43,307 nt of DNA. Origin: Bacteroidales bacterium (GTDB lineage: Bacteria > Bacteroidota > Bacteroidia > Bacteroidales > F082). A model generated the notes under the pieces. That model did no database searches, was not told the origin of the DNA, and worked only from the letters and a program-made list of their open reading frames with translations. The translations under genes and the position numbers were made by a program. Of the stretch, positions 8,609 through 17,162 are shown one piece after another (positions within the stretch are counted from its first letter, which is position 1; each line of letters begins with the position of its first letter). Location of the stretch: the NCBI GenBank assembly GCA_014860665.1, contig JACZJI010000123.1, forward strand, positions 1 through 43,307, given 5' to 3'.

Positions 8609-9937
8609 TTATTTGGTCAGCTTTTGTCTGCCAATTCCAAGATAGTCAAATCCAAGGGATAACAATTCCTCAGGATCGTAAATATTTCGTCCATCAAAAA
8701 TTACCTTCCCCTTCAATAATTTTTCGATAACCTTGAAATTAGGGAACTTAAATTCAGGCCATTCTGTGATGACTAATAAACCGTCAGCATCAATCAGTGT
8801 TTCGTATTGATCTTCCACAAAAGTAATACCATCGCCCAAAATTCTTTTGGCTTCTTTCATAGCTACAGGGTCATAAACCTTTACCTGAGCTCCGGCTTCA
8901 AGCAACTTATTGATTATTACCAATGACGGAGCTTCGCGCATATCATCGGTATGTGGTTTGAAAGAAAGTCCCCAGATAGCAAAAGTCTTGCCTTTGAGAT
9001 CCCCGTTGAAATATTTATATGCTTTGGAGAACAGTAATGATTTTTGTCTTTCATTTACATTTTCAACAGCTTTCAGAACGTCCATTTCATATCCAACCAA
9101 ACTGGCGGTTTTAATAAGTGCTTTAACATCTTTAGGAAAGCATGAACCACCGTAACCGGCTCCCGGATAAATGAAATAAGGTCCAATCCTCCGGTCAGAT
9201 CCTATTCCTTTTCTCACAGAATTCACGTCAGCGCCTACAATTTCACAAAGGTTGGCAATGTCGTTTATGAAACTGATTTTCGTAGCTAGCATTGAATTAG
9301 CAGCGTATTTTGTCATTTCTGCTGAAACGATGTCCATGAAAATAACAGGATGGCCATTCATGGTGAATGGTTTGTAGAGGCGTTCCATTATTTTTTGAGC
9401 CTTTTCTGAGTCAACACCAACCACTATCCTATCAGGTTTCAGAAAATCCTCTACAGCAGCTCCTTCTTTCAGAAATTCAGGATTGGAAGCTACATCAAAT
9501 GGAATTTTAACCCCCCTTTTATCAAGCTCTTCCTGAATAGCATTTCTTACTTTTTCGGCAGTTCCAACAGGAACGGTACTTTTAGTTACCATGAGGAGAT
9601 AATCCTGCATATGTTGTCCTACTTCACGAGCAACCTGAATTACATATTTCAAGTCTGCGCTACCATCTTCGTCGGGAGGTGTTCCTACCGCACCGAAAAC
9701 AACATTAACACCATCAAGGTTCTCGGACAGGTTTGTGCTGAAATGCAGCCTTTCTTTTTCAACATTTCTTTTTACCAATTCTTCAAGTCCAGGCTCATAA
9801 ATAGGAATAATTCCTTTGTTCAGATTTTCAATTTTTTTTTGGTCAATATCAACACAAGTTACATCAATACCAACTTCTGAAAAACAAGCTCCTGTCACTA
9901 ATCCTACATAGCCTGTTCCTACCATCGTAATTTTCAT
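8609..9937 (-). CDS. ugd: UDP-glucose 6-dehydrogenase
   Basis: 442 residues, family-typical. It oxidises UDP-glucose to UDP-glucuronate with two NAD+. The N-terminal Rossmann motif GTGYVGLVTG is at 7-16. The catalytic Cys266 is in GAGYGGSCFPKD, and Lys210 and Asn214 (EMTKYAANSM) are the usual active-site residues. The C-terminal UDP-binding domain contains SFKPHTDDMREAPS. It is the first gene of the sugar-nucleotide operon; a 57-base gap before uxs holds only a short CAGCC/GGCTG hairpin. Confidence 0.96.
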   Translation of the reverse strand: MKITMVGTGYVGLVTGACFSEVGIDVTCVDIDQKKIENLNKGIIPIYEPGLEELVKRNVEKERLHFSTNLSENLDGVNVVFGAVGTPPDEDGSADLKYVIQVAREVGQHMQDYLLMVTKSTVPVGTAEKVRNAIQEELDKRGVKIPFDVASNPEFLKEGAAVEDFLKPDRIVVGVDSEKAQKIMERLYKPFTMNGHPVIFMDIVSAEMTKYAANSMLATKISFINDIANLCEIVGADVNSVRKGIGSDRRIGPYFIYPGAGYGGSCFPKDVKALIKTASLVGYEMDVLKAVENVNERQKSLLFSKAYKYFNGDLKGKTFAIWGLSFKPHTDDMREAPSLVIINKLLEAGAQVKVYDPVAMKEAKRILGDGITFVEDQYETLIDADGLLVITEWPEFKFPNFKVIEKLLKGKVIFDGRNIYDPEELLSLGFDYLGIGRQKLTK

Positions 9938-10008
9938 AAAAAATTGTTTTATATTTTTTTAAAAAGTTCTCAAATTTAGAAAATATCAATACACATGGAT
10001 GGAAAAAA

Positions 10009-10971
10009 TCATTTGATTTTATAGGTTAAACCAATGCCAAGTGACTCTTTAAACTGCAGGGCTGTATGTTGCGCAGTTAAAGTGCTTATTCCATCAATAA
10101 GTTGGTATTCCGGAAATAAAACTTTTGGGTCGTATTTAAATTGGAAGAATAATACAGTCGCCATATATTGATTAATCTTAAATGTGAAATTATTTTCCCA
10201 ATCAACGTCCATTTGCCATCGCATATCTGTTTCGGGTTCCAAATAATTGTTATAAAGGTTTAAGTTCGTTTTGTAGTGCACATTCTTCATTAGTTTCGTT
10301 TTGTAGGAACAAAGAATGTTTATGCCTAAAAGCCCCAGGTAATTTTTCCCGGGAGAAATCATATTCCCTAAACTGTCGTATACTGCTTTTGTGACACCAT
10401 AAGCACCTTGATTAGCAAGGTTTTGATTCAGGACAAATGTCATCTTACCCGCGACGGGACTCAGAAACATCTGAAAGTTTTTGTTAGGATTAAAGTTAAA
10501 ACCTGCCGAAATGGTGAAATATGCCGGGGACATGAAAGCTGAAACCAAATCTGAATCATTGGGATAATTATATCCTTTTGCAAATTGAGACTTAAAAATT
10601 GTCATCCCGGTAAAGGACCATTTCTTTGAGATTTTTCTACCAGCTGAAAAAGAAACATCCAGTTTATCGTCAGTTTTTTCAATGTCTTTTTTTATATAAC
10701 CCGCTATACCATAAGCTAAATGCGCTTCATGCTCAAATGTAAATTTCCTTTTGTGATACTTTAAATGATAATCAACCGTCGCTCTGCCAGCAATAGAACT
10801 CTCACCTCCAGTTGCCCAATGAGAAAATGACATCTGGTTCATAATCAGACTGTATTGCCCTTTGTAACTCCACGGTTTGGCATTTGTGGAATCACTGGAT
10901 TCTAAATTCCCAGCCCAGGCAGATATCCCTGGGAATGATGCCAGAAACACTAACAAAAGCAACTTTCTCAA
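10009..10971 (-). CDS. DUF3078 outer-membrane beta-barrel protein
   Basis: 320 residues with a cleavable signal peptide of about 21 residues (MRKLLLLVFLASFPGISAWA). Alternating short beta strands rich in Tyr, Phe and Trp cover the rest. The start of the mature part, with SLIMNQMSFSHWATGGESS, is characteristic of DUF3078 proteins, which are confined mostly to Bacteroidota and predicted to be outer-membrane barrels of unknown function. It ends in GIGLTYKIK, a plausible barrel C-terminus. It is separated from the upstream peptidase gene by a hairpin and has no clear operon partner. Confidence 0.82.
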   Translation of the reverse strand: MRKLLLLVFLASFPGISAWAGNLESSDSTNAKPWSYKGQYSLIMNQMSFSHWATGGESSIAGRATVDYHLKYHKRKFTFEHEAHLAYGIAGYIKKDIEKTDDKLDVSFSAGRKISKKWSFTGMTIFKSQFAKGYNYPNDSDLVSAFMSPAYFTISAGFNFNPNKNFQMFLSPVAGKMTFVLNQNLANQGAYGVTKAVYDSLGNMISPGKNYLGLLGINILCSYKTKLMKNVHYKTNLNLYNNYLEPETDMRWQMDVDWENNFTFKINQYMATVLFFQFKYDPKVLFPEYQLIDGISTLTAQHTALQFKESLGIGLTYKIK

Positions 10972-11020
10972 ATCATTATTTATTTAAAGTCAACAAATAT
11001 AACCCTTAGGAGTATTTACA

Positions 11021-11052
11021 ACAAGCAAGGGCTATTAAAGGCCCTTGCTTGT
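11021..11052. terminator. strong hairpin between the S9 peptidase and DUF3078 genes
   Basis: ACAAGCAAGGGC (11021-11032) and GCCCTTGCTTGT (11041-11052) form a 12-bp perfect stem with an 8-base loop. The T run follows on the plus strand, while both neighbouring genes are on the minus strand. In the minus direction it is preceded by an A run and followed by a weaker TGTTGTAAAT. It probably ends the peptidase transcript, though the T-run orientation is the wrong way for an ideal minus-strand terminator. Confidence 0.65.
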
Positions 11053-11074
11053 TTTTTGTTATAGATTTTCAATT

Positions 11075-13177
11075 CTATTTCTTCAGCCATTTATCCAGCC
11101 AGTTGAAGAAAACTCTTTGCCACAAAATGCCATTCTGTGGTTTGAGCACCCAGTGACTTTCATCCGGGAAATAGAGAAATTCTGCAGGGATCTTTCTCAA
11201 CACGGCAGCATCGAAAGCCTCCATTCCTTGTGTTACTGGAATTCTGTAATCTTTCTGGCTATGAACTATCAAGATAGGGGTATTCCAGTTCTGAACGAAA
11301 TTTGATGGTGAATTATCATATGATCTTTGAGCAATTTTGTTGTTTTTATCCCAGTATGGACCTCCTAAATCCCAATTAACAAACCACATTTCATCGGTTT
11401 CCAGGTACATTGCCTTCATGTCGAAGAATCCATCGTGAGCAATTAAAGCTTTGAAGCGGTTGTCAGCATGTCCTGCAATCCAGTAAATCGAGAATCCACC
11501 GTAAGATGCACCCACAGCACCTAGTCTGTTGGCGTCAACGTAAGGTTCTTTCTTCACAGAGTCGATGGCGCTGAAGTAATCTTTCATATTTTGCCCACCA
11601 TAATCACCACTGATTTCTTCATTCCATTTCGTTCCGAATCCAGGTAACCCACGACGATTAGGAGCTACTATGATGTAACCGTTGGCAGCCATAATCTGGA
11701 AATTCCAGCGGTATGACCAAAACTGGCTAACAGTTGACTGCGGACCTCCTTCACAATAAAGCAATGCAGGATATTTTTTGTTAGGATCGAAGTTGGGAGG
11801 GAAGATGACCCAGGTAAGTTCTTTTTTGTTATCCGTAGTTTTAATCCAGAACTTTTCAACTTTCCCCATCTTTAATTGATCCAGAATGTCTTTGTTGGTA
11901 AATGTAATTTGGCTTGCATTTCCGTTCTCCGCATTCACAGCATAAACCTCGACTGGCATCGACATACTCATGCGGGTTGCATAAATCATATTTCCAGCGG
12001 GAATAATAGAAGTGTAATCGTGAATACCCTCGGTTATTTTAGATATCTTACCTTCATTCAAATCCAATTTGTAGATATCATCTGATGCATGCCAGTCGCT
12101 AATGAAATAAATTGATTTTCCATTTTCACCCCATACTATTTCGTTTGCATTCTGATCAAAATCTTTAGTGTAATCAGTCTTTTGACCAGTTGCAAGATTC
12201 ATCACAAAAAGACGGTTTTTATCAGATTCATAACCATCATGTTCCATGCTTTCCCAGGCGAGAAGTTTCCCGTCAGGGGAAAAATTAGGATTGATGTCAT
12301 ATCCCATCATCCCTTTTGTCATGTCGGTTGTGGTTTTAGTATCCACATTGTAGAAATAAATATCTGAATTTGTGGAAAGGGAATATGCTAGTCCTGATAA
12401 CTTTTTGCAGGTATATGCAATAATTTTTGAATCTGGTGACCAATTAATCTGTTCCAGGCCACCAAAAGGTTTCAAAGGACTGCTATAAGGTTCACCTTTC
12501 ATAATATCAGTAATGTTGCTAACGGTTCCATTGTTGTAATCAGCAACAAAAATATGACTGTAAGAATCGACCCATGTATCCCAGTGGCGATACATCATAT
12601 CATTCATAATTCTACCAGTAGTTTTGGGAAGACCGCGGTAAAGTGCACTATCCACCTTTTGTCTTTTAACTTCTGATGTAAACAGAATTTTCTTTTGATC
12701 GGGGGCAAATTTAAAACCTGTGATATCCTCATTAAAGTGAGAAACCTGAACCGGATCAGTACCATCTGGATTCATTTCCCAAATCTGCGTGGAGCCACTC
12801 TGAGACGAGAGATAATCAATTTTTTTACCATCGGGTCTCCAAACAGCATTGAATTCACTTCCAGGAGTGAATGTTAGTTGCTTCAAATTTTTACCATCCA
12901 CGTCAATTCTGTACAGTTCACGATTACCTTTGTTTTGTTCCACACTGTAATAAGTTACACCAAAAAGCAGCGTTTTTTGATCAGGTGACAGCTGTATGTC
13001 GCTTAGACGTCCTAATGACCATAAAACTTCAGGGGTCATCAGATCGCTTTTTAAGGTAAGATTTGGTTTTTCAATAAGGTTGGCAGTTGCCTTCTTTTCC
13101 TGTTTTTGCGGCGTGCATTGCCACAGACTTACCGCGATTAAAACGGAAAGGAGAATTGGAAAATAATTTTTTTTCAT
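11075..13177 (-). CDS. S9 family peptidase (prolyl oligopeptidase/dipeptidyl peptidase type), exported
   Basis: 700 residues from the chosen start. It has an N-terminal beta-propeller of TolB/DPP-like blades (repeated SPDQK and WRPDGKK motifs) and a C-terminal alpha/beta hydrolase domain. The catalytic triad is Ser558 in GASYGGFS, Asp643 in HSQKDYRIPV and His675 in PDESHWVLKP. The reading frame extends 26 codons upstream, but MKKNYFPILLSVLIAVSLWQC at 13177 is a signal sequence ending in a possible lipobox cysteine, so I use that start. It probably acts on oligopeptides in the periplasm or at the cell surface. A TATTTTTG promoter element lies upstream on the minus strand. Confidence 0.9.
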   Translation of the reverse strand: MKKNYFPILLSVLIAVSLWQCTPQKQEKKATANLIEKPNLTLKSDLMTPEVLWSLGRLSDIQLSPDQKTLLFGVTYYSVEQNKGNRELYRIDVDGKNLKQLTFTPGSEFNAVWRPDGKKIDYLSSQSGSTQIWEMNPDGTDPVQVSHFNEDITGFKFAPDQKKILFTSEVKRQKVDSALYRGLPKTTGRIMNDMMYRHWDTWVDSYSHIFVADYNNGTVSNITDIMKGEPYSSPLKPFGGLEQINWSPDSKIIAYTCKKLSGLAYSLSTNSDIYFYNVDTKTTTDMTKGMMGYDINPNFSPDGKLLAWESMEHDGYESDKNRLFVMNLATGQKTDYTKDFDQNANEIVWGENGKSIYFISDWHASDDIYKLDLNEGKISKITEGIHDYTSIIPAGNMIYATRMSMSMPVEVYAVNAENGNASQITFTNKDILDQLKMGKVEKFWIKTTDNKKELTWVIFPPNFDPNKKYPALLYCEGGPQSTVSQFWSYRWNFQIMAANGYIIVAPNRRGLPGFGTKWNEEISGDYGGQNMKDYFSAIDSVKKEPYVDANRLGAVGASYGGFSIYWIAGHADNRFKALIAHDGFFDMKAMYLETDEMWFVNWDLGGPYWDKNNKIAQRSYDNSPSNFVQNWNTPILIVHSQKDYRIPVTQGMEAFDAAVLRKIPAEFLYFPDESHWVLKPQNGILWQRVFFNWLDKWLKK

Positions 13178-13298
13178 GTTTTGATGTTTTTGTTTTTTAA
13201 GCCAATGAAAATGGTATTTGGTGAAAAATGGCATAAAAGGCACATTTTCCAACATTGCAGACGATCCTTAACTCTAAAACACTAAATTTATGAGCACA

Positions 13299-13306
13299 CA
13301 AAAATA
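13299..13306 (-). promoter_or_regulatory. -7 promoter element for the S9 peptidase gene
   Basis: On the minus strand this reads TATTTTTG, a perfect match to the Bacteroidota TAnnTTTG element. No good TTTG element is seen about 20 bases upstream, only a TTTT-rich tract. Transcription would start near 13292, leaving a leader of about 115 bases before the chosen start. Confidence 0.4.
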
Positions 13307-13333
13307 AGGAAACGAGTGGAAATAAAAGAATTT

Positions 13334-15499
13334 TTAAGGCTTTAATTTAATCAAAACCGGAATTCCACTCAGTTTAACTTTTAACAATCCTTTTCCCTGC
13401 GAAAAAGGAATTTCAGTCAGGCTGATTATTTGTTTGACAGTGCTGATTTTTTTGTCGAAATAGATGTCTTCCCATTTTTCTTCTTTATGATTTTTAGAAG
13501 TAGGTCGCCACGCAATGATCATTTCATCTCCTATGTCAGGATTTTTTAATAAGTAAGCATAAACCTGCTGATTTTCTTCCAGCACTTTTTCAAAATGATA
13601 AGGCCCGATTTTCTGGAGAAGATTTTGAAAAACAGTAAACGAAAGTTTCGGCTTAAATCGAGAGTTATAGGAACCTGTCAGTCCCGAACGGTTATGCAGA
13701 AAAGATTTATAAGGAACATTCGCAAAAAAATACCAGTCAAGCTGACGGGCACCCAGTCGCCAAAGAATCATCGCAATGCGGACGCCATAGATGGCCTGCT
13801 CCAGCTCAGAAACACATTCAGAATGGGTACAGTCTTCACCACCACCTTTGCTGTCGTAACCGAATTCCGTGACGTAAATTGGTTTTCCGGGCATATTGAC
13901 ATTACGGAAACGAACCAGATTGGCCATTGACCATATTTGCGAACGAGGATCTTCCGGATTTACAGCCACATGAATGCCGTTTTCCTTGAAAACGTAAGAA
14001 TAAAGATGTGTGTTCAATCCGTCTAAGAATTGGGCCTGCTGGGGACCAATGTAATTTGAGATGTAATTGTTATCGTCAAGAGTGGGATCATAAGCCTGAA
14101 CAGCGCAAGGAAGGACAGTAATACCGGAAACTGACTTAATGCCTTCGCTCATCCCGAGCAGAATTTTTCGATAAACTTCCGGGGGATAGTTCCAGGGTTC
14201 GTTCCCAATTTCAATCGTGTTTATTAGATTGGTTTGATTATAAAAATGTGAAGCGAACTTTTTTCCGAAATTAAAAGCCTCCTGAAACGGATTTTTCCAT
14301 AATGAATCAGGAAAGTTATCTTCCTTAAAAGTAAGGGCAATGTCAATCTTAAATCCGAATTTTTTCCAGTTTCCATACTCTCTGTCCCAATTTAACCAAT
14401 GTTTTGCTGGAGTTCCCTGTGTAGCCATTTTATTGAAGTCGGGCAGATTTTGAGCATTTTTCATGTCCCAATCCAATGGATGATAAGTTCTTAACTGGGT
14501 ACAAACCTTACGGAACATTGATGGTCCCTGTCCGGTTTTTAAAAGATTTGAATATACACTATAACCCCATCCCCAAATAGTGTTAAGTCCAAAAGCATCA
14601 GCATATGAAAGCGCTGAAGGTTTGGCTAGAGGAGGCCTCCCGTATGGTCCATAGGGACCATAAACATCAAATTCCCAAAGCTTTGATTTGTCATAATCTT
14701 TCAAGGAAAGTGTGAAGATAATTTTCAGATATCTTGCTTCATAAGTCTTGTTAAGCGGTATTTCTAATAAAGGAATTGCCTGAGGATTGAGATTTAAAAT
14801 TTTTTGCCAGTGAACGGTATCATTACTTATCAGAACATCAATATTCCTAACTACATCCAAATTCAAATGCCTGCTGCTAATCCAGCCGATCGACCTGATT
14901 TTCCCAAAATCAAAATTGACCGATTCGGTTGGAAATCCGTTTAAGGCCCCTAACTCAAAAAGTCCGAAACCTTTATTGCTGACGAGCTGTATTTTATGAA
15001 TTTCTCCCTGTAAGGCTATCTTGAAATTTTTTAGCTGATAATTATCCTGTGTGCTGTAAGAAAATCTTTCTGTCTGGTTTTGTGAATTCGTTACGAAAAT
15101 CTGAAGACTATCTGATACAGAAGCTTTTATTGTTATTATTTTAAGGTCTGTTGATTTTTTCAATATCAGCGAAAGCTTACCTTCCGTGATATCTGCTTTT
15201 GTATTTGTATTTCCATCAAAAGCAGCCTGAGTTTCCTCTTTTGAAAGAGAGGAAGAAAATGTCTCTTCGTTTAACAGATAGTTTGATCCAGATTGTTGGA
15301 GATAATGAAACGGTAAAGGATTTCCCGATTCCCAGTAAGTATGAGGATTGCCATCGGTGATGTTCTGAGGATTGGTGCCTGAACTCACAGTCACTTTGGC
15401 AGAATAGGGCAGAATAAGGCCAGCATTTGGGTTCCAATTCTGAGAATACAGATAGGTTGCCGAAATAATAAGAAAGGAGATTAAGAGTAGCTTCTTCAT
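13334..15499 (-). CDS. secreted glycoside hydrolase-like protein with N-terminal discoidin-like domains
   Basis: 721 residues with a signal peptide (MKKLLLISFLIISATYLYSQ). The first 280 residues look like two F5/8-type-C (discoidin) carbohydrate-binding regions: one begins near NPQNITDGNPHTYWESG, and a second carries ALNGFP and RYLKIIF-type strands. A short GPYGPYGRPP linker leads to a TIM-barrel domain of clan GH-A type. The expected acid/base is Glu434 in IEIGNEPW and the nucleophile is Glu545 in YVTEFGYDS. I cannot assign a GH family with confidence (GH39-like and GH5-like are both possible), nor a substrate. It probably degrades or remodels extracellular polysaccharide. No SusC/SusD pair is nearby, so this is not a classic PUL. 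Confidence 0.78.
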   Translation of the reverse strand: MKKLLLISFLIISATYLYSQNWNPNAGLILPYSAKVTVSSGTNPQNITDGNPHTYWESGNPLPFHYLQQSGSNYLLNEETFSSSLSKEETQAAFDGNTNTKADITEGKLSLILKKSTDLKIITIKASVSDSLQIFVTNSQNQTERFSYSTQDNYQLKNFKIALQGEIHKIQLVSNKGFGLFELGALNGFPTESVNFDFGKIRSIGWISSRHLNLDVVRNIDVLISNDTVHWQKILNLNPQAIPLLEIPLNKTYEARYLKIIFTLSLKDYDKSKLWEFDVYGPYGPYGRPPLAKPSALSYADAFGLNTIWGWGYSVYSNLLKTGQGPSMFRKVCTQLRTYHPLDWDMKNAQNLPDFNKMATQGTPAKHWLNWDREYGNWKKFGFKIDIALTFKEDNFPDSLWKNPFQEAFNFGKKFASHFYNQTNLINTIEIGNEPWNYPPEVYRKILLGMSEGIKSVSGITVLPCAVQAYDPTLDDNNYISNYIGPQQAQFLDGLNTHLYSYVFKENGIHVAVNPEDPRSQIWSMANLVRFRNVNMPGKPIYVTEFGYDSKGGGEDCTHSECVSELEQAIYGVRIAMILWRLGARQLDWYFFANVPYKSFLHNRSGLTGSYNSRFKPKLSFTVFQNLLQKIGPYHFEKVLEENQQVYAYLLKNPDIGDEMIIAWRPTSKNHKEEKWEDIYFDKKISTVKQIISLTEIPFSQGKGLLKVKLSGIPVLIKLKP

Positions 15500-15616
15500 G
15501 CAAAAGGCTGGATTGAATAATTCTTCTTTAAGGAAGTAAAAGTAAGAAAAGCCACTACGTTTTTACCGTTAGATCAAAAAATTGAGTTATTTTAGTGAAA
15601 ATGCAATGATTAAATA

Positions 15617-15647
15617 TTTAAACACTTTGGGGTAATTTGTATTTTTG
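15617..15647 (+). promoter_or_regulatory. promoter of the NiCoT-like transporter gene
   Basis: TATTTTTG at 15640-15647 is a perfect TAnnTTTG element. A TTTA at 15617-15620 sits 19 bases upstream in the position of the TTTG element. The predicted transcription start (about 15652-15654) lies downstream of an in-frame ATG at 15649, which supports the ATG at 15670 as the real start codon. Confidence 0.5.
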
Positions 15648-15669
15648 AATGATTTTTAAACCTATACCC

Positions 15670-16392
15670 ATGAAAGAGCTATTTTCCAGTCTACCATTTG
15701 TTTTTGGTTTGGTTGCGGCCTGTATTCATGTGCTAACCGGACCTGACCATTTGGCCGCTATCGGCCCTTTGGCACTCAATCGTCGTGTGCGTCCATGGTT
15801 ACTGGGTGTTTTCTGGGGATCAGGTCATATTTTAGGAATGATGGTTATTGGAATACTGTTTTTCTTTTTCAGGGATTTGATACCTGTAGATAAAATTTCT
15901 GCACACAGCGAAGAAATTGTAGGAATTATGCTGATCGTAATCGGTACATGGGCATTTTACAGGTTATTCAGACAATTTCATGGAACACATAAACATTTGC
16001 ATCGACATGAAAATGAGGATGGAGAATCTTATTTACATATTCATGCTCATGAACATTCATTTCCTTTTGAGAGCCATAAACATAGTAAGTTCCATAAACA
16101 AAGTCTTTGGGCTGCCTTGGGTATTGGTGTAATTCACGGATTAGCAGGTATTTCACACTTATTAGCTTTAATGCCGACACTGGCTTTCGGTACAAGGCTA
16201 GATGCAGTTTTTTATCTGGTTGGGTTTGCAGTCGGAACATTATTGGCAATGAGTGCATTCTCCATGATTATGGGATTTATCGGAAAATATTCATCATCTC
16301 AGAAAAAGGATGTCATTTTTAAAACAATTAACGGACTGGCAGGTTCAATTGCCGTATTGGTCGGTGCTTTCTGGATTTGGCAGTCATGGTAA
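15670..16392 (+). CDS. NiCoT/UreH-like membrane metal transporter with His-rich loop
   Basis: 240 residues with about six membrane segments. HVLTGPDHLAAI near the N-terminus matches the H-x4-D-H metal signature of the NiCoT/UreH superfamily, and GVIHGLAGISHLLAL is the paired motif in the second half. Between them lies a cytosolic-type loop very rich in histidine (HGTHKHLHRHEN, HIHAHEHS, HKHSKFHK), typical of nickel or cobalt handling. It probably moves Ni2+, Co2+ or another divalent metal across the inner membrane. There are no urease or hydrogenase-maturation genes nearby. The ATG at 15670 is preferred to 15649 because the promoter would otherwise start after the start codon. Confidence 0.75.
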   Translation: MKELFSSLPFVFGLVAACIHVLTGPDHLAAIGPLALNRRVRPWLLGVFWGSGHILGMMVIGILFFFFRDLIPVDKISAHSEEIVGIMLIVIGTWAFYRLFRQFHGTHKHLHRHENEDGESYLHIHAHEHSFPFESHKHSKFHKQSLWAALGIGVIHGLAGISHLLALMPTLAFGTRLDAVFYLVGFAVGTLLAMSAFSMIMGFIGKYSSSQKKDVIFKTINGLAGSIAVLVGAFWIWQSW

Positions 16393-16472
16393 TTTTATTT
16401 GGAAAAAACGAAAAATAGAGTTTGTTTTGCCGGCTTTTATTTCGCGGGTGTTTAAAATTAAATTTGATAACA

Positions 16473-17114
16473 ATGATTAAAAATTTGCCAGCCAACACTG
16501 TTGAACGGCTCAGCCTGTACAGGAGAATATTACTGAATCTACCGGCTGATGAAAAACCCTTTATCCATTCCCATCGACTGGCTCATTTGTTGAAAATTAA
16601 TGCAGCTCATGTAAGACGTGATTTGATGTTGATTGATTTTTCCGGCGATATACACAAAGGTTATGATGTCAGGAAATTGATTGATGGTATCGGCGAAGCT
16701 ATTGACTGTATTTATATTCAGAAAGTTGCTTTTGTCGGGATTGGTGATTTGGGGCGCGCTGTTGCGGAATATTTTAATCACACAGAAACCAGACTTCAGG
16801 TAGCTGCGACTTTCAGGTTGGAAGGGGAGGCTCCCGATTTTAAAGATGTCCGCTGTTATCATATTTCTCGGATGAAAGAAATATTGAAAAAAGAGAAGAT
16901 TGAACTGTGTGTTTTAGCTGTACCTTCTGATCATGCTCAGGAAGTCTCCAAAGAGTTAGTAGATGCCGGTATCAGAGGAATTTTAAATTTTACTTCTGCT
17001 CATCTGAAAGTTCCTTCAAACGTTTATGTGGAACAATACGATATGATTTGCAAACTGGAAAAACTGGCTTATTTTACGAATAAGGATCACTGCGGTAATA
17101 ATTTTGAAAAGTGA
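16473..17114 (+). CDS. rex: redox-sensing transcriptional repressor Rex
   Basis: 213 residues, the usual Rex length. An N-terminal winged helix (VERLSLYRRILLNLPADEKPF, then HAAHV-like recognition segment INAAHVRRDLMLIDFSG) is followed by a Rossmann domain. FVGIGDLGRAVAEYF carries the G-x-G-x-x-G dinucleotide loop, and the C-terminal NFTSAHLKVP matches the domain-swapped region. Rex senses NADH/NAD+ and represses fermentative and respiratory genes when NADH is low. The frame extends 17 codons upstream, but the ATG at 16473 starts at the normal place. The DNA-binding arm differs somewhat from classical Rex (HSHRLAHLLKINAAHVRRD), so its site may vary; I see no clear Rex operator beside it. Confidence 0.88.
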   Translation: MIKNLPANTVERLSLYRRILLNLPADEKPFIHSHRLAHLLKINAAHVRRDLMLIDFSGDIHKGYDVRKLIDGIGEAIDCIYIQKVAFVGIGDLGRAVAEYFNHTETRLQVAATFRLEGEAPDFKDVRCYHISRMKEILKKEKIELCVLAVPSDHAQEVSKELVDAGIRGILNFTSAHLKVPSNVYVEQYDMICKLEKLAYFTNKDHCGNNFEK

Positions 17115-17162
17115 TAAATTGGCCATCTGAAAAAGAAAAGCTAATAATTAGAATTTGATAAT

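Noticed and set aside
15649..15669. Alternative start of the NiCoT-like gene at 15649
   Set aside because: It would lie upstream of the expected transcription start given by TATTTTTG at 15640-15647.
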